Shown piece by piece: positions 9,115 through 17,165 of a DNA stretch of 64,000 bases. The stretch's first letter is position 1. Every line of letters starts with the position of its first letter. This DNA is from Verrucomicrobiota bacterium (GTDB taxonomy: Bacteria > Verrucomicrobiota > Verrucomicrobiia > Verrucomicrobiales > DEV007). The translations under genes and the position numbers were made by a program. Below the pieces are notes generated by a model. The model worked only from the letters and a program-made list of their open reading frames with translations, searched no databases and had not been told where the DNA came from. Location: NCBI GenBank assembly GCA_020630975.1, contig JAHDID010000003.1:14474-78473 (forward strand), in the 5' to 3' direction.

Positions 9115-10572
9115 CTAAAACCGCACACGCAACTCTGGCTCAGCACCACCCGGACTGAGTGCGCCCTCAAAAGCGTAGACTTTTCCTGCTGGATTTTGTG
9201 ATGCCGAGTCGCAGGATATCGCTAGTGTGATATACCTATTACCATCTTTTCGACAGTGATCTAGGAGTGAGTCTGTCGAGACGACTACCCGAGCATGGGA
9301 TTGGCCAGCTTTTAGTGAAAAGCTACCTAGCCGCCGAGCTTGACCTGCGGTTAGCTGAGAGGGCGAAATAATGGTGCCGGGTGCCTCCTCCCAAGGTATC
9401 AAACCTTCTACCCATTCATCATCGTGATCGCTAGTGACTCCCCATAGGGTAAAGGCTGCATCACCCGACAGGGCTGCACTGCCAAAGCCGCTAGGCACAG
9501 CGTTCAGCTGAAGTTCGATTTTAGTAGCGCGAGTCATGTCGACACCGCGCAAATCAAAGCCCAAGTACCCGATGCGACTGTAGGCATCGCCGGTGGTATG
9601 TTTCACCATGATCAATTCCTTTCGGTAGTGATGATCTTTATTTAGCTGGAAAGCAGTCCCGTCTCGTCCGCCCTGGTCTGATGTGCGAAAGATGATCCAG
9701 TCGTCCGCGTCACCCTGGGATATTTCGCGATTCGGTAGCAGGCTAAACTCCGACCATGACGTGGGCGATAAGCTTTGGTTATCCGAGGTATCATCCATCA
9801 CTATCTGCTGTCCGGTGTAGATCGACTGTGGTTGAGGATCAGACGCGCCCTTTGCTGTTACCTGCACTTCGCCATCGATCACTGCTGTCAGGGTAGTGCC
9901 CTGCTCTGCATCGACACTGGTGAGAAACTCGGTGCCTTTATCGATGATCTTTCCCTGCGGGGTCTCGATAGTGAATCCGATAGCTGCTGGAGGGACATGG
10001 GTGACCGCCGTACCTGCTAGTAACTGGACATTCATCTCATCGTGCAGATCGAGCTTAGCCGGTGCCTCGAGCTTGATCTCGGCACCGGAGCGAAAGCGGA
10101 TCGAGCACAGGCCCTGTTTCAGGTCGAGCACTCCAGGCTGGAGCAAACTGCCTTCTCTAGTCGGCTGGTCGCATGCTCCCCAGTGAGCATTTTGGGTATC
10201 GACTAGAGTCGCGATGTGTTGGGCCTGTCTCGATCCGGCCTGTCGCCATATCAGTGATACCGCTGCTAAGAAAGTGACCAAGCATAGCCCTGCTGCCAGC
10301 CACAGCAGATGATGCTTGTGCGCAATGGGTGAGCTAACAGGCTGCGGTCTACTGTGTGCTGCAGAGTCTGCGTCAGCAGATCGTGTCAGGTGCGCATGTA
10401 GGAGTGTACGGTAGGCTAGTTCATCGAAGAGTCCTGAGTCGGCATCGAGTAGCGCCTCGAAAGCTACCAGATCTTCGCCAGATAGGTCACCGGCGATATG
10501 TTTCTCCGCTAGAACGGCGAAATCACTACCCGACTCTAGACTGCCATTATTATCATTAGGTATATCTTTCAT
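9115..10572 (-). CDS. FecR-like anti-sigma/sensor protein with C-terminal DNRLRE-type domain
   Basis: The start is set at the ATG at 10572. A Shine-Dalgarno AAAGGAG lies six bases upstream, and the ATG overlaps the sigma-factor stop as ATGA, which implies translational coupling. The 485-residue product has a cytoplasmic N-terminus of about 85 residues (EDLVAFEALLDAD, typical of planctomycete FecR proteins), one transmembrane helix (about 86-110, LLWLAAGLCLVTFLAAVSL), a FecR domain (GFTIETPQGKIIDKGTEF) and a C-terminal DNRLRE-like beta-sandwich (SRIGYLGFDLRGVDMTRATKIELQL). It probably holds the partner ECF sigma factor at the membrane and senses something outside. No TonB receptor is adjacent, so this is not a classical Fec system. 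Confidence 0.8.
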   Translation of the reverse strand: MKDIPNDNNGSLESGSDFAVLAEKHIAGDLSGEDLVAFEALLDADSGLFDELAYRTLLHAHLTRSADADSAAHSRPQPVSSPIAHKHHLLWLAAGLCLVTFLAAVSLIWRQAGSRQAQHIATLVDTQNAHWGACDQPTREGSLLQPGVLDLKQGLCSIRFRSGAEIKLEAPAKLDLHDEMNVQLLAGTAVTHVPPAAIGFTIETPQGKIIDKGTEFLTSVDAEQGTTLTAVIDGEVQVTAKGASDPQPQSIYTGQQIVMDDTSDNQSLSPTSWSEFSLLPNREISQGDADDWIIFRTSDQGGRDGTAFQLNKDHHYRKELIMVKHTTGDAYSRIGYLGFDLRGVDMTRATKIELQLNAVPSGFGSAALSGDAAFTLWGVTSDHDDEWVEGLIPWEEAPGTIISPSQLTAGQARRLGSFSLKAGQSHARVVVSTDSLLDHCRKDGNRYITLAISCDSASQNPAGKVYAFEGALSPGGAEPELRVRF

Positions 10573-11090
10573 GCGATACTCCTTTCTATACAAGACTTCA
10601 GTTGTGCGCGGATACGGCTCAGGGATCGATAGATGGCACCTTCCGTTTTTCGCAGACTAGATGCGATGGTACCTATCTCCTCTTCTTGGTCGTAGCGAAG
10701 TCGCAAGATTTCTTTATGCGAGTCGGACAGGCGGCTTACGCATTTCCTCAGGTGGCTAAATTCTTCAGACCGCTGGTCCGCCACCATTTCGGTAGCTTCA
10801 GACAGAGACTCATAGAATCTCAACGACAGCTCATGGCGCCTTTGCTGCCGCTTTCGCTCGGTGCGGTGTGCGAGTGTCTGGTGGTAGGCCACTTTTCTAC
10901 CCCAGGCTTTAAAGTTGGTACCACATTCATACTGGTCGAAGTTTTTCCACATCACTAGCCTGGTATCCTGCAGTAGCTCTTCGGCATCGCGCACATTGCC
11001 GACCATCGCGATCAGATAGATGCGGATCGCCTCCTCGTGCTCGCGGAGCAGTCCCAAAAACTCCTCGGTCCTATCCGTCTCCGGCTCCAT
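10569..11090 (-). CDS. ECF-type RNA polymerase sigma factor
   Basis: A 173-residue sigma-70-family protein with region 2 (AIRIYLIAMVGNVRDAEELLQDT, then FKAWGRKVAYH) and region 4 (SDSHKEILRLRYDQ, IASSLRKTEGAIYRSLSRIR). It matches the planctomycete/verrucomicrobial ECF group often encoded next to FecR/LamG proteins. It starts four bases after the DUF1501 stop and its own stop overlaps the FecR-like start, so the three minus-strand genes (DUF1501, sigma, FecR) form one operon. It probably directs RNA polymerase to an extracytoplasmic-response regulon, possibly including its own operon; its target promoter cannot be identified here. Confidence 0.85.
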   Translation of the reverse strand: MEPETDRTEEFLGLLREHEEAIRIYLIAMVGNVRDAEELLQDTRLVMWKNFDQYECGTNFKAWGRKVAYHQTLAHRTERKRQQRRHELSLRFYESLSEATEMVADQRSEEFSHLRKCVSRLSDSHKEILRLRYDQEEEIGTIASSLRKTEGAIYRSLSRIRAQLKSCIERSIA

Positions 11091-11094
11091 TCGA

Positions 11095-12534
11095 CTAAGC
11101 GAGTATCTTTTTGACCACGTGCCCCTCGGTATCAGTCAGACGAAAATCTCTCCCGGCGTGGCGATAGGTGAGACGCTCGTGATCGACACCCAGCAGATGC
11201 AGCATCGTGGCGTGTAGGTCGCGAGTGTGGACTCTATCTTGTGCTGCGTAGTAGCCCAGCTCATCGGTGCCGCCATGGGTGTAGCCTGCCTTTACCCCAC
11301 CGCCGGCTAGCCATAGGCTAAAGCCAAATGGATTGTGATCGCGCCCGGTCCCCTGGGAAAAAGGGGTGCGCCCAAACTCGCCGGAGCAGATGACTAAGGT
11401 ATCCTCCAGCAGACCACGCTGCTTGAGATCCTTCACCAGCGCTGCTACCGGCTGATCGATCGCCCGGGCGTGCCTGCGGTGGCCGCCTTCTAGATCGCTA
11501 TGCTGATCCCACTTGGGGTTGTTGTGATTTTCCGAGTAATTCACCTGTACAAACCGGACCCCAGCCTCAGATAGTTTGCGTGCCTTTAGGCACATGCTGC
11601 CATACTCAGCCGTCGCAGGATTATTCAGCCCATACATCTCGCGCATCGCCGCAGACTCATTGGCCACATCTAGCAGTTCGGGAGCCTCGGCCTGCATCGC
11701 TGCTGCCAGCTCAAAGGAAGAGATCGCTGTCTCGTACTCGCCTGGGCGAGGTGCTGCCTGCTGCTGGATACGGCTCAGGCCAGCTAGCGACTGCGCCAGC
11801 CTAGCATCGTAGCCCGCTGCGCGGCCTTGGGGTGGCGATAGGTGATCGATTTTCCCCCTCTCAGACGGCACCCCAGCATGACCGATCGGTGTGCCCTGGT
11901 GTGATGAGGGTAAAAACGAAGCACCATAGTTGCGCTGGCCACCCATCATCAGCGGCGGGTGCAGAGTGATGAATGCGGGCAGATCGCTATTCTCTGTACC
12001 GAGTCCGTAGCTGATCCAGCTGCCCATGCTGGGTCGCACTAGATTGGTCGAGCCGGTGTGGAAAAACAAGGTAGCCGGACCGTGCGCCACCCCCTCGGTA
12101 TGCATGCTCTGGATAAAGCAAAGATCATCGACGATCTCAGCCTGCTTGGGGAATAGCTCAGACACCCACTTCCCACTCTCGCCATACTGCTGAAACTCGA
12201 AGGGCGATGCCTTTAGCTTCACCTTATGACCTGCGCTGTTTTGATTCGCCCGGTAGGCCCGCACCGTATGCTCCTGTAGGTCGCGAGCCTGCAGCTCCGG
12301 CTTGTAGTCAAAGGTATCCACCTGCGACGGCCCGCCATGCATGAACAGAAAGATGACCCGCTTGGCCTTTGCGACTTGGTTTTGCCAGACTGGAGCCCCT
12401 GCCCCTACGGCTGCAGCTTGCTCGGCCAATAGACTGCTGAGTGCGAGGCCGCCAAAACCTCCAGCGATACCCTGCAGCGCTCTGCGGCGATCGATACTCT
12501 GTGCATGTCTTTCTAGCGATCTATGATGTTTCAT
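11095..12534 (-). CDS. DUF1501 (sulfatase-like) Tat-exported protein
   Basis: A 479-residue protein starting at the ATG at 12534, chosen because AGGGAAAGG lies just upstream and the Tat signal (RRRALQGIAGGFGGLALSS) then falls near the N-terminus; an in-frame upstream start at 12612 would add 26 residues of poor quality. Characteristic DUF1501 blocks are visible: FLFMHGGPSQVDTFDYKP, ARKLSEAGVRFVQV, VICSGEFGRTPFSQG and GRDHNPFGFSLWLAGGG. The family has an alkaline-phosphatase/sulfatase fold, is abundant in PVC bacteria and is normally paired with a DUF1549/DUF1553 cytochrome protein. That partner is encoded divergently at 12973. The biochemical role is not established; periplasmic processing of complex polymers is often suggested. 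Confidence 0.85.
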   Translation of the reverse strand: MKHHRSLERHAQSIDRRRALQGIAGGFGGLALSSLLAEQAAAVGAGAPVWQNQVAKAKRVIFLFMHGGPSQVDTFDYKPELQARDLQEHTVRAYRANQNSAGHKVKLKASPFEFQQYGESGKWVSELFPKQAEIVDDLCFIQSMHTEGVAHGPATLFFHTGSTNLVRPSMGSWISYGLGTENSDLPAFITLHPPLMMGGQRNYGASFLPSSHQGTPIGHAGVPSERGKIDHLSPPQGRAAGYDARLAQSLAGLSRIQQQAAPRPGEYETAISSFELAAAMQAEAPELLDVANESAAMREMYGLNNPATAEYGSMCLKARKLSEAGVRFVQVNYSENHNNPKWDQHSDLEGGHRRHARAIDQPVAALVKDLKQRGLLEDTLVICSGEFGRTPFSQGTGRDHNPFGFSLWLAGGGVKAGYTHGGTDELGYYAAQDRVHTRDLHATMLHLLGVDHERLTYRHAGRDFRLTDTEGHVVKKILA

Positions 12535-12972
12535 GGTGGATTGCCTTTCCCTTTTAGAGCGCGAGGGTCGCGGGATTGGACAAAAATCTTTTGAGAGAGC
12601 CTGATGCGACACAGATTACCATTAGTGTGTGTGCCACTGGCTGCCTAATCCATTTATCCATGGGTTGTTCTTGGGCTTCGCGGACAGGTTAGGCAACCTA
12701 TCCTACTGATGAAGTGCCGTCATCCATATGGTGGCATTTCTTGGAGTATGAGAGAAAATTCCGAAAGATTGTCCAAAGAAGGGGCTGGTGGGCTCTATTT
12801 ACCTAGAGGTATGATTCATGGAAGTCGTATGGAGCATCAGTTAGAGTGTAGAACTAGGCATAGGCTAGGCTGCGAGGTCTCCGGGGGATCGGGGTTTGGT
12901 TGGGTTGCTGGCCTTGGCGGGGCTTGTGGCTCAGCCTGCCGGGCAGCTAAAGGCAGCCCCTCCTTGAGCGCT
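12535..12972. other. Divergent intergenic region between DUF1501 and cytochrome/DUF1553 genes
   Basis: An open frame runs into the cytochrome gene from 12709, but its first 88 codons lack family resemblance, cover a copy of the dispersed palindromic element (12926-12970), and would place the signal peptide deep inside the protein. I therefore treat it as non-coding. An AGGTTAGGCAACCT hairpin lies near 12685-12698. Promoters for both divergent transcripts should lie here, but none is clear. Confidence 0.6.
12926..12970. repeat. REP-like dispersed palindromic element, copy 2
   Basis: GTGGCTCAGCCTGCCGGGC followed by AGCTAAAGGCAGCCCC and TCCTTGAGCG matches copy 1 (9046-9091) over its full length with a few changes. 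It can fold through GCTCA/TGAGC and CTGCC/GGCAG. It ends three bases before the likely start codon of the cytochrome/DUF1553 gene, so it may form the 5' leader of that mRNA. Confidence 0.6.
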
Positions 12973-15312
12973 ATGCTACGGCTATTCGAGTGTTTGTCGC
13001 TGCTGAGGCAGCTCGTGTTGGTTTCCGTGATGGCTCTGTGCACTTTCGATGGTTCTGCCCAGGAGATAAGCGATCGGGACCTAAAGTTCTTTGAGGAGAA
13101 GATCCGCCCGGTGCTGGCCACGGAGTGCTACGAGTGTCACTCGATCAGGGCAGACAAGTCGAAGGGCGGTCTATTGCTCGACTCCTACCAGGCATTGATC
13201 GCTGGGGGTGACTCTGGGCCGGCCATCGTGCCTGGCGATGCCGATGGCTCGCTGCTGATCGAGGCGATCCGGTATGAGGACCCACATTTACAGATGCCGG
13301 AGGATGAGAAACTCGCCGATGAGGTGATCGCCGATCTGGAGGCATGGATCGACTCTGGAGCGCTGGCCCCGCAGGACTGGATGGGCGGACAGCAGGAGGC
13401 TGAGATCAGCTCCAATGAGGAGAAGTGGCGAACGCACTGGGCCTTTCAGCCGCTACGCGAGATGGGGCTCGACTCTGCTGAATCGATCGATCACCACATC
13501 CAGACAGCTCTAGCTGAGAAAGGCCTGACACTAGCTGAGCCTGCATCGCCAGCCGACTTGATCCGCCGCATTCACTACGATCTCACCGGTCTACCACCGC
13601 AGCCAGAGACGATACCCCAGCTAGTGGAGGACTGGTCAGACACGACCTATCGAGAACTGGTCGACCAATTGCTGGCCTCTCCTCAGTACGGGGAAAAGTG
13701 GGGCAGATTCTGGCTAGACCTGGCTCGCTACTCCGAGACTGCCGGTGGTGGCCGCAGCTATCCAGTACCCAGTGCGTGGAGATATAGAAACTACGTGATC
13801 GACGCGATGAATGCGGATATGCCCTACCAGCAATTTCTGACCGAGCAGATCGCTGGTGACCTACTGGATGCACGAGATGATACTGAGCGAAGCCGCCAGC
13901 TGATCGCCACTGGGTTTCTCGCACTGGGGGCCAAGCCGCTCGACTTTCAGGACAAAGAGCAACTGATGTTCGACCATATCGACGAGCAGTTAGATACGAT
14001 AGGGAAAACCACAATGGGCATGACCATAGGCTGTGCGCGCTGCCATGATCATATGTTCGACCCAGTATCGGAGCGGGACTACTACCGCATGGCGTCCATC
14101 ATGCAGAATACCAAAGCCATGGACGAAGCCTTGATCAATAACTTCGCCTTTGTCTCTCTGCCTGGAGCGGAAGATACTGTGAGCAAAGAAGCGAAAACAG
14201 CGATCGCTGAAAGTCGTAAGCTACTCGATCTGCTAAGCAATCTAGAGAAGCGGACTGATAGCAGTGCTAAGAAAAAGCGAAACAAGACCCTACAGGAACT
14301 CGAAGAGTTAATCGCAAAATCTAGCCAAGCGCCAAAAGCCATAGCGGTAGCTGATAACAAAGATCTGATCGACGGCCACATCCGAATACGCGGGGTCGCC
14401 ACCAAGAAGGGTGCAGCTGTGAAGCGCGGCGGCCCTCTAGAGATGATCAAGGCGCCTCTGCCAGAACCCGTTCCTGATAACGAGAGCGGTCGCAGGCAGC
14501 TAGTCGACTGGATCACTCACCCCGACCATCCTTTGACCTATCGAGTGTATGTGAATCGTGTCTGGGCGCAGCTGTTTGGCAAAGGTATCGTCACTAGTCT
14601 CGATAACTTCGGTATCACAGGAAGTGAGCCTACTCACCCTGAGTTGCTAGGTTATCTAGCCGATCACTTCGTCAAGCAAGGCGGCTCCACAAAAGGGCTA
14701 GTTAAGCAGATCGTGCTGAGCGAGACCTATCGGCAAAGCGCCCAAGTAAAAGCCCCTGAACTGTCAGCCCAGCACGATCCAGATCGCCAATGGCTAAGTG
14801 GATACCCGACACGGCGTCTGACTGGAGAGGAGCTGCGCGACTCGGTACTGCTCGCCTGCGACCAGATCGATCCCACGCCGGTCGATGGCGTCATCCCCAA
14901 TTCCCAACTGCTCACTACCAAGCATCGCAGTGTTTACCTGCCCGTACAGCGCGAAGAGGGGTTGCACCCATTGCTAGTTGTCTTCGACTTTGCCGATCCC
15001 AATCTCTCCACTGGTCAGCGCAACGTCACCAACCTGCCGACTCAGTCGCTTTACCTATTGAATAGCGATTTCATTCAGCAGAAATCTAGAAGTGTAGCAG
15101 AGCTGGTATTGGCAGATGATCAACTCACCGATCGCGAGCGCTTAGATCTCTTAGCCCGCCGTATCTACTCTCGCCCGCTGACCGAGGAGGAGCTAAGCTT
15201 TTGCATAGGTCAATTAAATAAGGCTGCAGATAGTCAAAACGATCAACTGCAAACGTGGTCCATCCTCGCCCATACGCTATATTGCTCACCCGATTTTCGT
15301 TTTTTGAAATAG
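12973..15312 (+). CDS. Planctomycete cytochrome c / DUF1549 / DUF1553 secreted protein
   Basis: From the ATG at 12973 the product has 779 residues with a signal peptide (MLRLFECLSLLRQLVLVSV, cleavage near GSAQ). A PSCyt1 domain follows with a heme c site CYECH (52-56) and the typical GGLLLDSYQALIAGGDSGPA block. Then comes a DUF1549 domain (IHYDLTGLPPQPE, YGEKWGRFWLDLARYSE and the CARCHDHMFDP motif) and a C-terminal DUF1553 domain (YVNRVWAQLFGKGIV, TNLPTQSLYLLNSDF). It is divergent from DUF1501, the standard PVC pairing. It probably works in the periplasm as a c-type cytochrome linked to oxidative breakdown of complex substrates; the specific reaction is unknown. Confidence 0.85.
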   Translation: MLRLFECLSLLRQLVLVSVMALCTFDGSAQEISDRDLKFFEEKIRPVLATECYECHSIRADKSKGGLLLDSYQALIAGGDSGPAIVPGDADGSLLIEAIRYEDPHLQMPEDEKLADEVIADLEAWIDSGALAPQDWMGGQQEAEISSNEEKWRTHWAFQPLREMGLDSAESIDHHIQTALAEKGLTLAEPASPADLIRRIHYDLTGLPPQPETIPQLVEDWSDTTYRELVDQLLASPQYGEKWGRFWLDLARYSETAGGGRSYPVPSAWRYRNYVIDAMNADMPYQQFLTEQIAGDLLDARDDTERSRQLIATGFLALGAKPLDFQDKEQLMFDHIDEQLDTIGKTTMGMTIGCARCHDHMFDPVSERDYYRMASIMQNTKAMDEALINNFAFVSLPGAEDTVSKEAKTAIAESRKLLDLLSNLEKRTDSSAKKKRNKTLQELEELIAKSSQAPKAIAVADNKDLIDGHIRIRGVATKKGAAVKRGGPLEMIKAPLPEPVPDNESGRRQLVDWITHPDHPLTYRVYVNRVWAQLFGKGIVTSLDNFGITGSEPTHPELLGYLADHFVKQGGSTKGLVKQIVLSETYRQSAQVKAPELSAQHDPDRQWLSGYPTRRLTGEELRDSVLLACDQIDPTPVDGVIPNSQLLTTKHRSVYLPVQREEGLHPLLVVFDFADPNLSTGQRNVTNLPTQSLYLLNSDFIQQKSRSVAELVLADDQLTDRERLDLLARRIYSRPLTEEELSFCIGQLNKAADSQNDQLQTWSILAHTLYCSPDFRFLK

Positions 15313-15316
15313 TAAT

Positions 15317-15329
15317 GAGGCGAAGCCTC
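15317..15329 (+). terminator. Short hairpin after the DUF1553 gene
   Basis: GAGGC-GAA-GCCTC starts a few bases after the stop codon. The stem is only 5 bp and no long T-run follows, so termination would be weak. The much larger inverted repeat at 15335-15435 may contribute. Confidence 0.35.
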
Positions 15330-15334
15330 TACCC

Positions 15335-15435
15335 TTTAGTGTTCATTAGTGACAATTGTTTCATCGGGCCAAGTTAGTGTTGGAATCAACTGCCTACGAA
15401 AATTTCAACACTAAGTTTCACTAATGAACACTAAA
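15335..15435. repeat. 101-bp nested inverted repeat (MITE- or REP-like)
   Basis: TTTAGTGTTCATTAGTGA (15335-15352) is the exact reverse complement of the 18 bases at 15418-15435. Inside it, TTAGTGTTG (15374-15382) pairs with CAACACTAA (15406-15414). The transcript could form a long two-tier hairpin. It contains no gene and lies between the DUF1553 and EEP genes. Candidates are a miniature mobile element, a terminator or an RNA-stability element. Confidence 0.7.
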
Positions 15436-15442
15436 CGGCACT

Positions 15443-15474
15443 AATCTGATAGGTTGCGCAGATTTTGAGTTGAG
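15443..15474 (+). repeat. 32-bp direct repeat, left copy flanking the EEP gene
   Basis: AATCTGATAGGTTGCGCAGA plus the following TTTTGAGTTGAG matches 16488-16519 at 26 of 32 positions in the same orientation. The two copies bracket the EEP gene (15502-16368). A shorter related stretch lies at 724-739. Confidence 0.55.
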
Positions 15475-15501
15475 TAATTAAATGGGTAAAATTGAAATAG
15501 T

Positions 15502-16368
15502 ATGCATATTAAATTAGTAACAAGAACCTTACTCGCCTTATCTATGTTCCAGGTGTGGAACTCGGGGGTGACAGTGGCTGCGCCCGAAGGGCCAACTCTA
15601 CAAGTGATGTCTTTCAATATTCGCAATAGCTATGCGAGAGACGAAGAGAATGGTTGGGATTTTCGGAAGGAATTGGTCTATCAAGTGATCCGAAAGGACT
15701 CGCCCGACATCCTAGGGCTGCAGGAGGCTAATCATGCTCAACTCCAGGAGTTGCTAGTGCAGCTACCGGAGTACGCAGTCATCGGTGAGGGGGCGCAGGG
15801 AGGGGAAAGAGGGCAATACTCAGCCATCTTGTATCGAAAGACTCGCTACCAGCTAGGTGATAATGGAGATTTCTGGCTATCTGAGACCCCGGACAAGCCC
15901 TCCAAAAGCTGGAGGACGGCCCACGTGCGTATTTGTACATGGGCCAACCTAACCGACCGAGCGTCGGGGCGATCGATCTATGTTTACAACACACACATGG
16001 ACGATGGATCGAAGCTAGCTCGTGAGAACGGTGCAAAGCTAATCATGCAGCATATCCACGACACAGCTAAGTCTGCTCCCTTCATCTTTATGGGCGATAT
16101 GAATGCCCCAGAAGACAGTGATACCATTGCCTATGTGACGGACCACGCTCCCACTCCAGCGGTTGATACTTTTCGAATCCTCCATCCTGACAAAGAAGTG
16201 GTTGGCACCTACAATGGATTCGCCGGGAAATCCGATGGCGCAAAGATCGACTACCTATTTACCTCTCCAGGTTTTCAGGTCCTCGAATCGGCCATCATTA
16301 CGTTTAACCTCGACGGTCGCTATCCCTCAGATCACTATCCGGTCACGGCGAGACTACAATTCGAATAA
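15502..16368 (+). CDS. Secreted endonuclease/exonuclease/phosphatase (EEP) family protein
   Basis: A 288-residue protein with an N-terminal signal sequence (hydrophobic about residues 5-25, cleavage near VAAP). The EEP fold motifs are all present: LQVMSFNIRNSY, DILGLQEA (metal-binding Glu), YNTHMDD, FIFMGDMNAP (catalytic Asp/Asn), KIDYLFTS and the terminal SDHYPV with the catalytic His. It is likely a Mg-dependent phosphodiesterase or phosphatase acting outside the cytoplasm, on nucleic acids, sugar phosphates or lipid headgroups; the sequence does not tell which. It stands alone between repeat-rich intergenic segments and is bracketed by a 32-bp direct repeat, which may mark it as a mobile or exchanged module. 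Confidence 0.85.
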   Translation: MHIKLVTRTLLALSMFQVWNSGVTVAAPEGPTLQVMSFNIRNSYARDEENGWDFRKELVYQVIRKDSPDILGLQEANHAQLQELLVQLPEYAVIGEGAQGGERGQYSAILYRKTRYQLGDNGDFWLSETPDKPSKSWRTAHVRICTWANLTDRASGRSIYVYNTHMDDGSKLARENGAKLIMQHIHDTAKSAPFIFMGDMNAPEDSDTIAYVTDHAPTPAVDTFRILHPDKEVVGTYNGFAGKSDGAKIDYLFTSPGFQVLESAIITFNLDGRYPSDHYPVTARLQFE

Positions 16369-16487
16369 ATGTGTAGTGAACCCAAGGCTCCAATCATTCG
16401 TGTTTCTGCGTGTTCATCTGTTTTGAGCGAAGCGGATTTGTGTTGAGCATCCGATGGGTGAGATAGTTTTCAACACAGATTAACACA

Positions 16488-16519
16488 AATCTGATGGGCT
16501 CTGCAGAATTTGATTTGAG
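16488..16519 (+). repeat. 32-bp direct repeat, right copy flanking the EEP gene
   Basis: AATCTGATGGGCTCTGCAGA plus ATTTGATTTGAG matches 15443-15474 at 26 of 32 bases. The surrounding text (16436-16490) contains GATTTGTGTT and AACACAAATC in inverted orientation and the phrase AACACAGATTAACACA, a common type of low-information intergenic sequence. Confidence 0.5.
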
Positions 16520-16636
16520 AAGCCAAAATCCTTAATTCTAACTTCGTAATCAATTACCCAGAAGTTGGGCCGAAATGACTGGGGATTAGATGACTGTGAA
16601 TGGCTCCATTCATGCTGATCACCAGTTAATCTGAAT

Positions 16637-17017
16637 TCAAACGCTAGAAGCTATAAGCAATGAACTGAATTTTTTTTGGTAACATATCGCAAAAGTCTCG
16701 CCCATCAGAAAACCTGTCTTTCGATCCAACCACCCGTATACCACTCGATTTCCTTCGATCTTTACAACCTTCACTGACTGTGTTTGATCCCTTATCAGTT
16801 GAGGCATAATGCATCCTTTCTCAACCAGAATGTCACCCAACAATAACCTTCGGCCCTTTTTTCCATTCGATTCTCCAGTCCAGTCTAAATGGGCTAACAT
16901 TTTTTTGACCACAATCCTTTCAGTTTGGTCTGACTGTTCATCGTTTGCAGTAATCCGCTTCTCGCTTGCAACGCATGTAGTGATCAAGAAAAACAATGGG
17001 AGAAAATATTTCTTCAT
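16637..17017 (-). CDS. Small secreted hypothetical protein
   Basis: A 126-residue protein with a clear signal peptide (MKKYFLPLFFLITTCVASEK). The Shine-Dalgarno GGGAG six bases before the ATG supports it as a real gene. The mature part is basic and mixed alpha/beta (ERIVVKKMLAHLDW, GDILVEKGCIMPQLIR, VKVVKIEGNRVVYGWLDRKTG) and has three cysteines. The Cys in ITTCVAS could be a lipobox, but the context is not a good match. I do not recognise the family. It is surrounded by AT-richer non-coding DNA and has no operon partner. Confidence 0.55.
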   Translation of the reverse strand: MKKYFLPLFFLITTCVASEKRITANDEQSDQTERIVVKKMLAHLDWTGESNGKKGRRLLLGDILVEKGCIMPQLIRDQTQSVKVVKIEGNRVVYGWLDRKTGFLMGETFAICYQKKFSSLLIASSV

Positions 17018-17165
17018 GTCGAACTCCCTAAATATGCCACAGAACAGGCAAGTGTGAAATGGGAGCGAGGGCCCTTATTTTCCACTCTATCGCCAATCTG
17101 CCAGACCGAAATCAGGATCTTTTTCTTGCGGCTATTGGCGGTAGCTTCAGGGCGCGGAAACAATC

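Noticed and set aside
12709-12972. N-terminal extension of the cytochrome/DUF1553 gene
   Set aside because: The extension lacks family similarity, contains a dispersed palindromic element and would bury the signal peptide; the ATG at 12973 is a better start.
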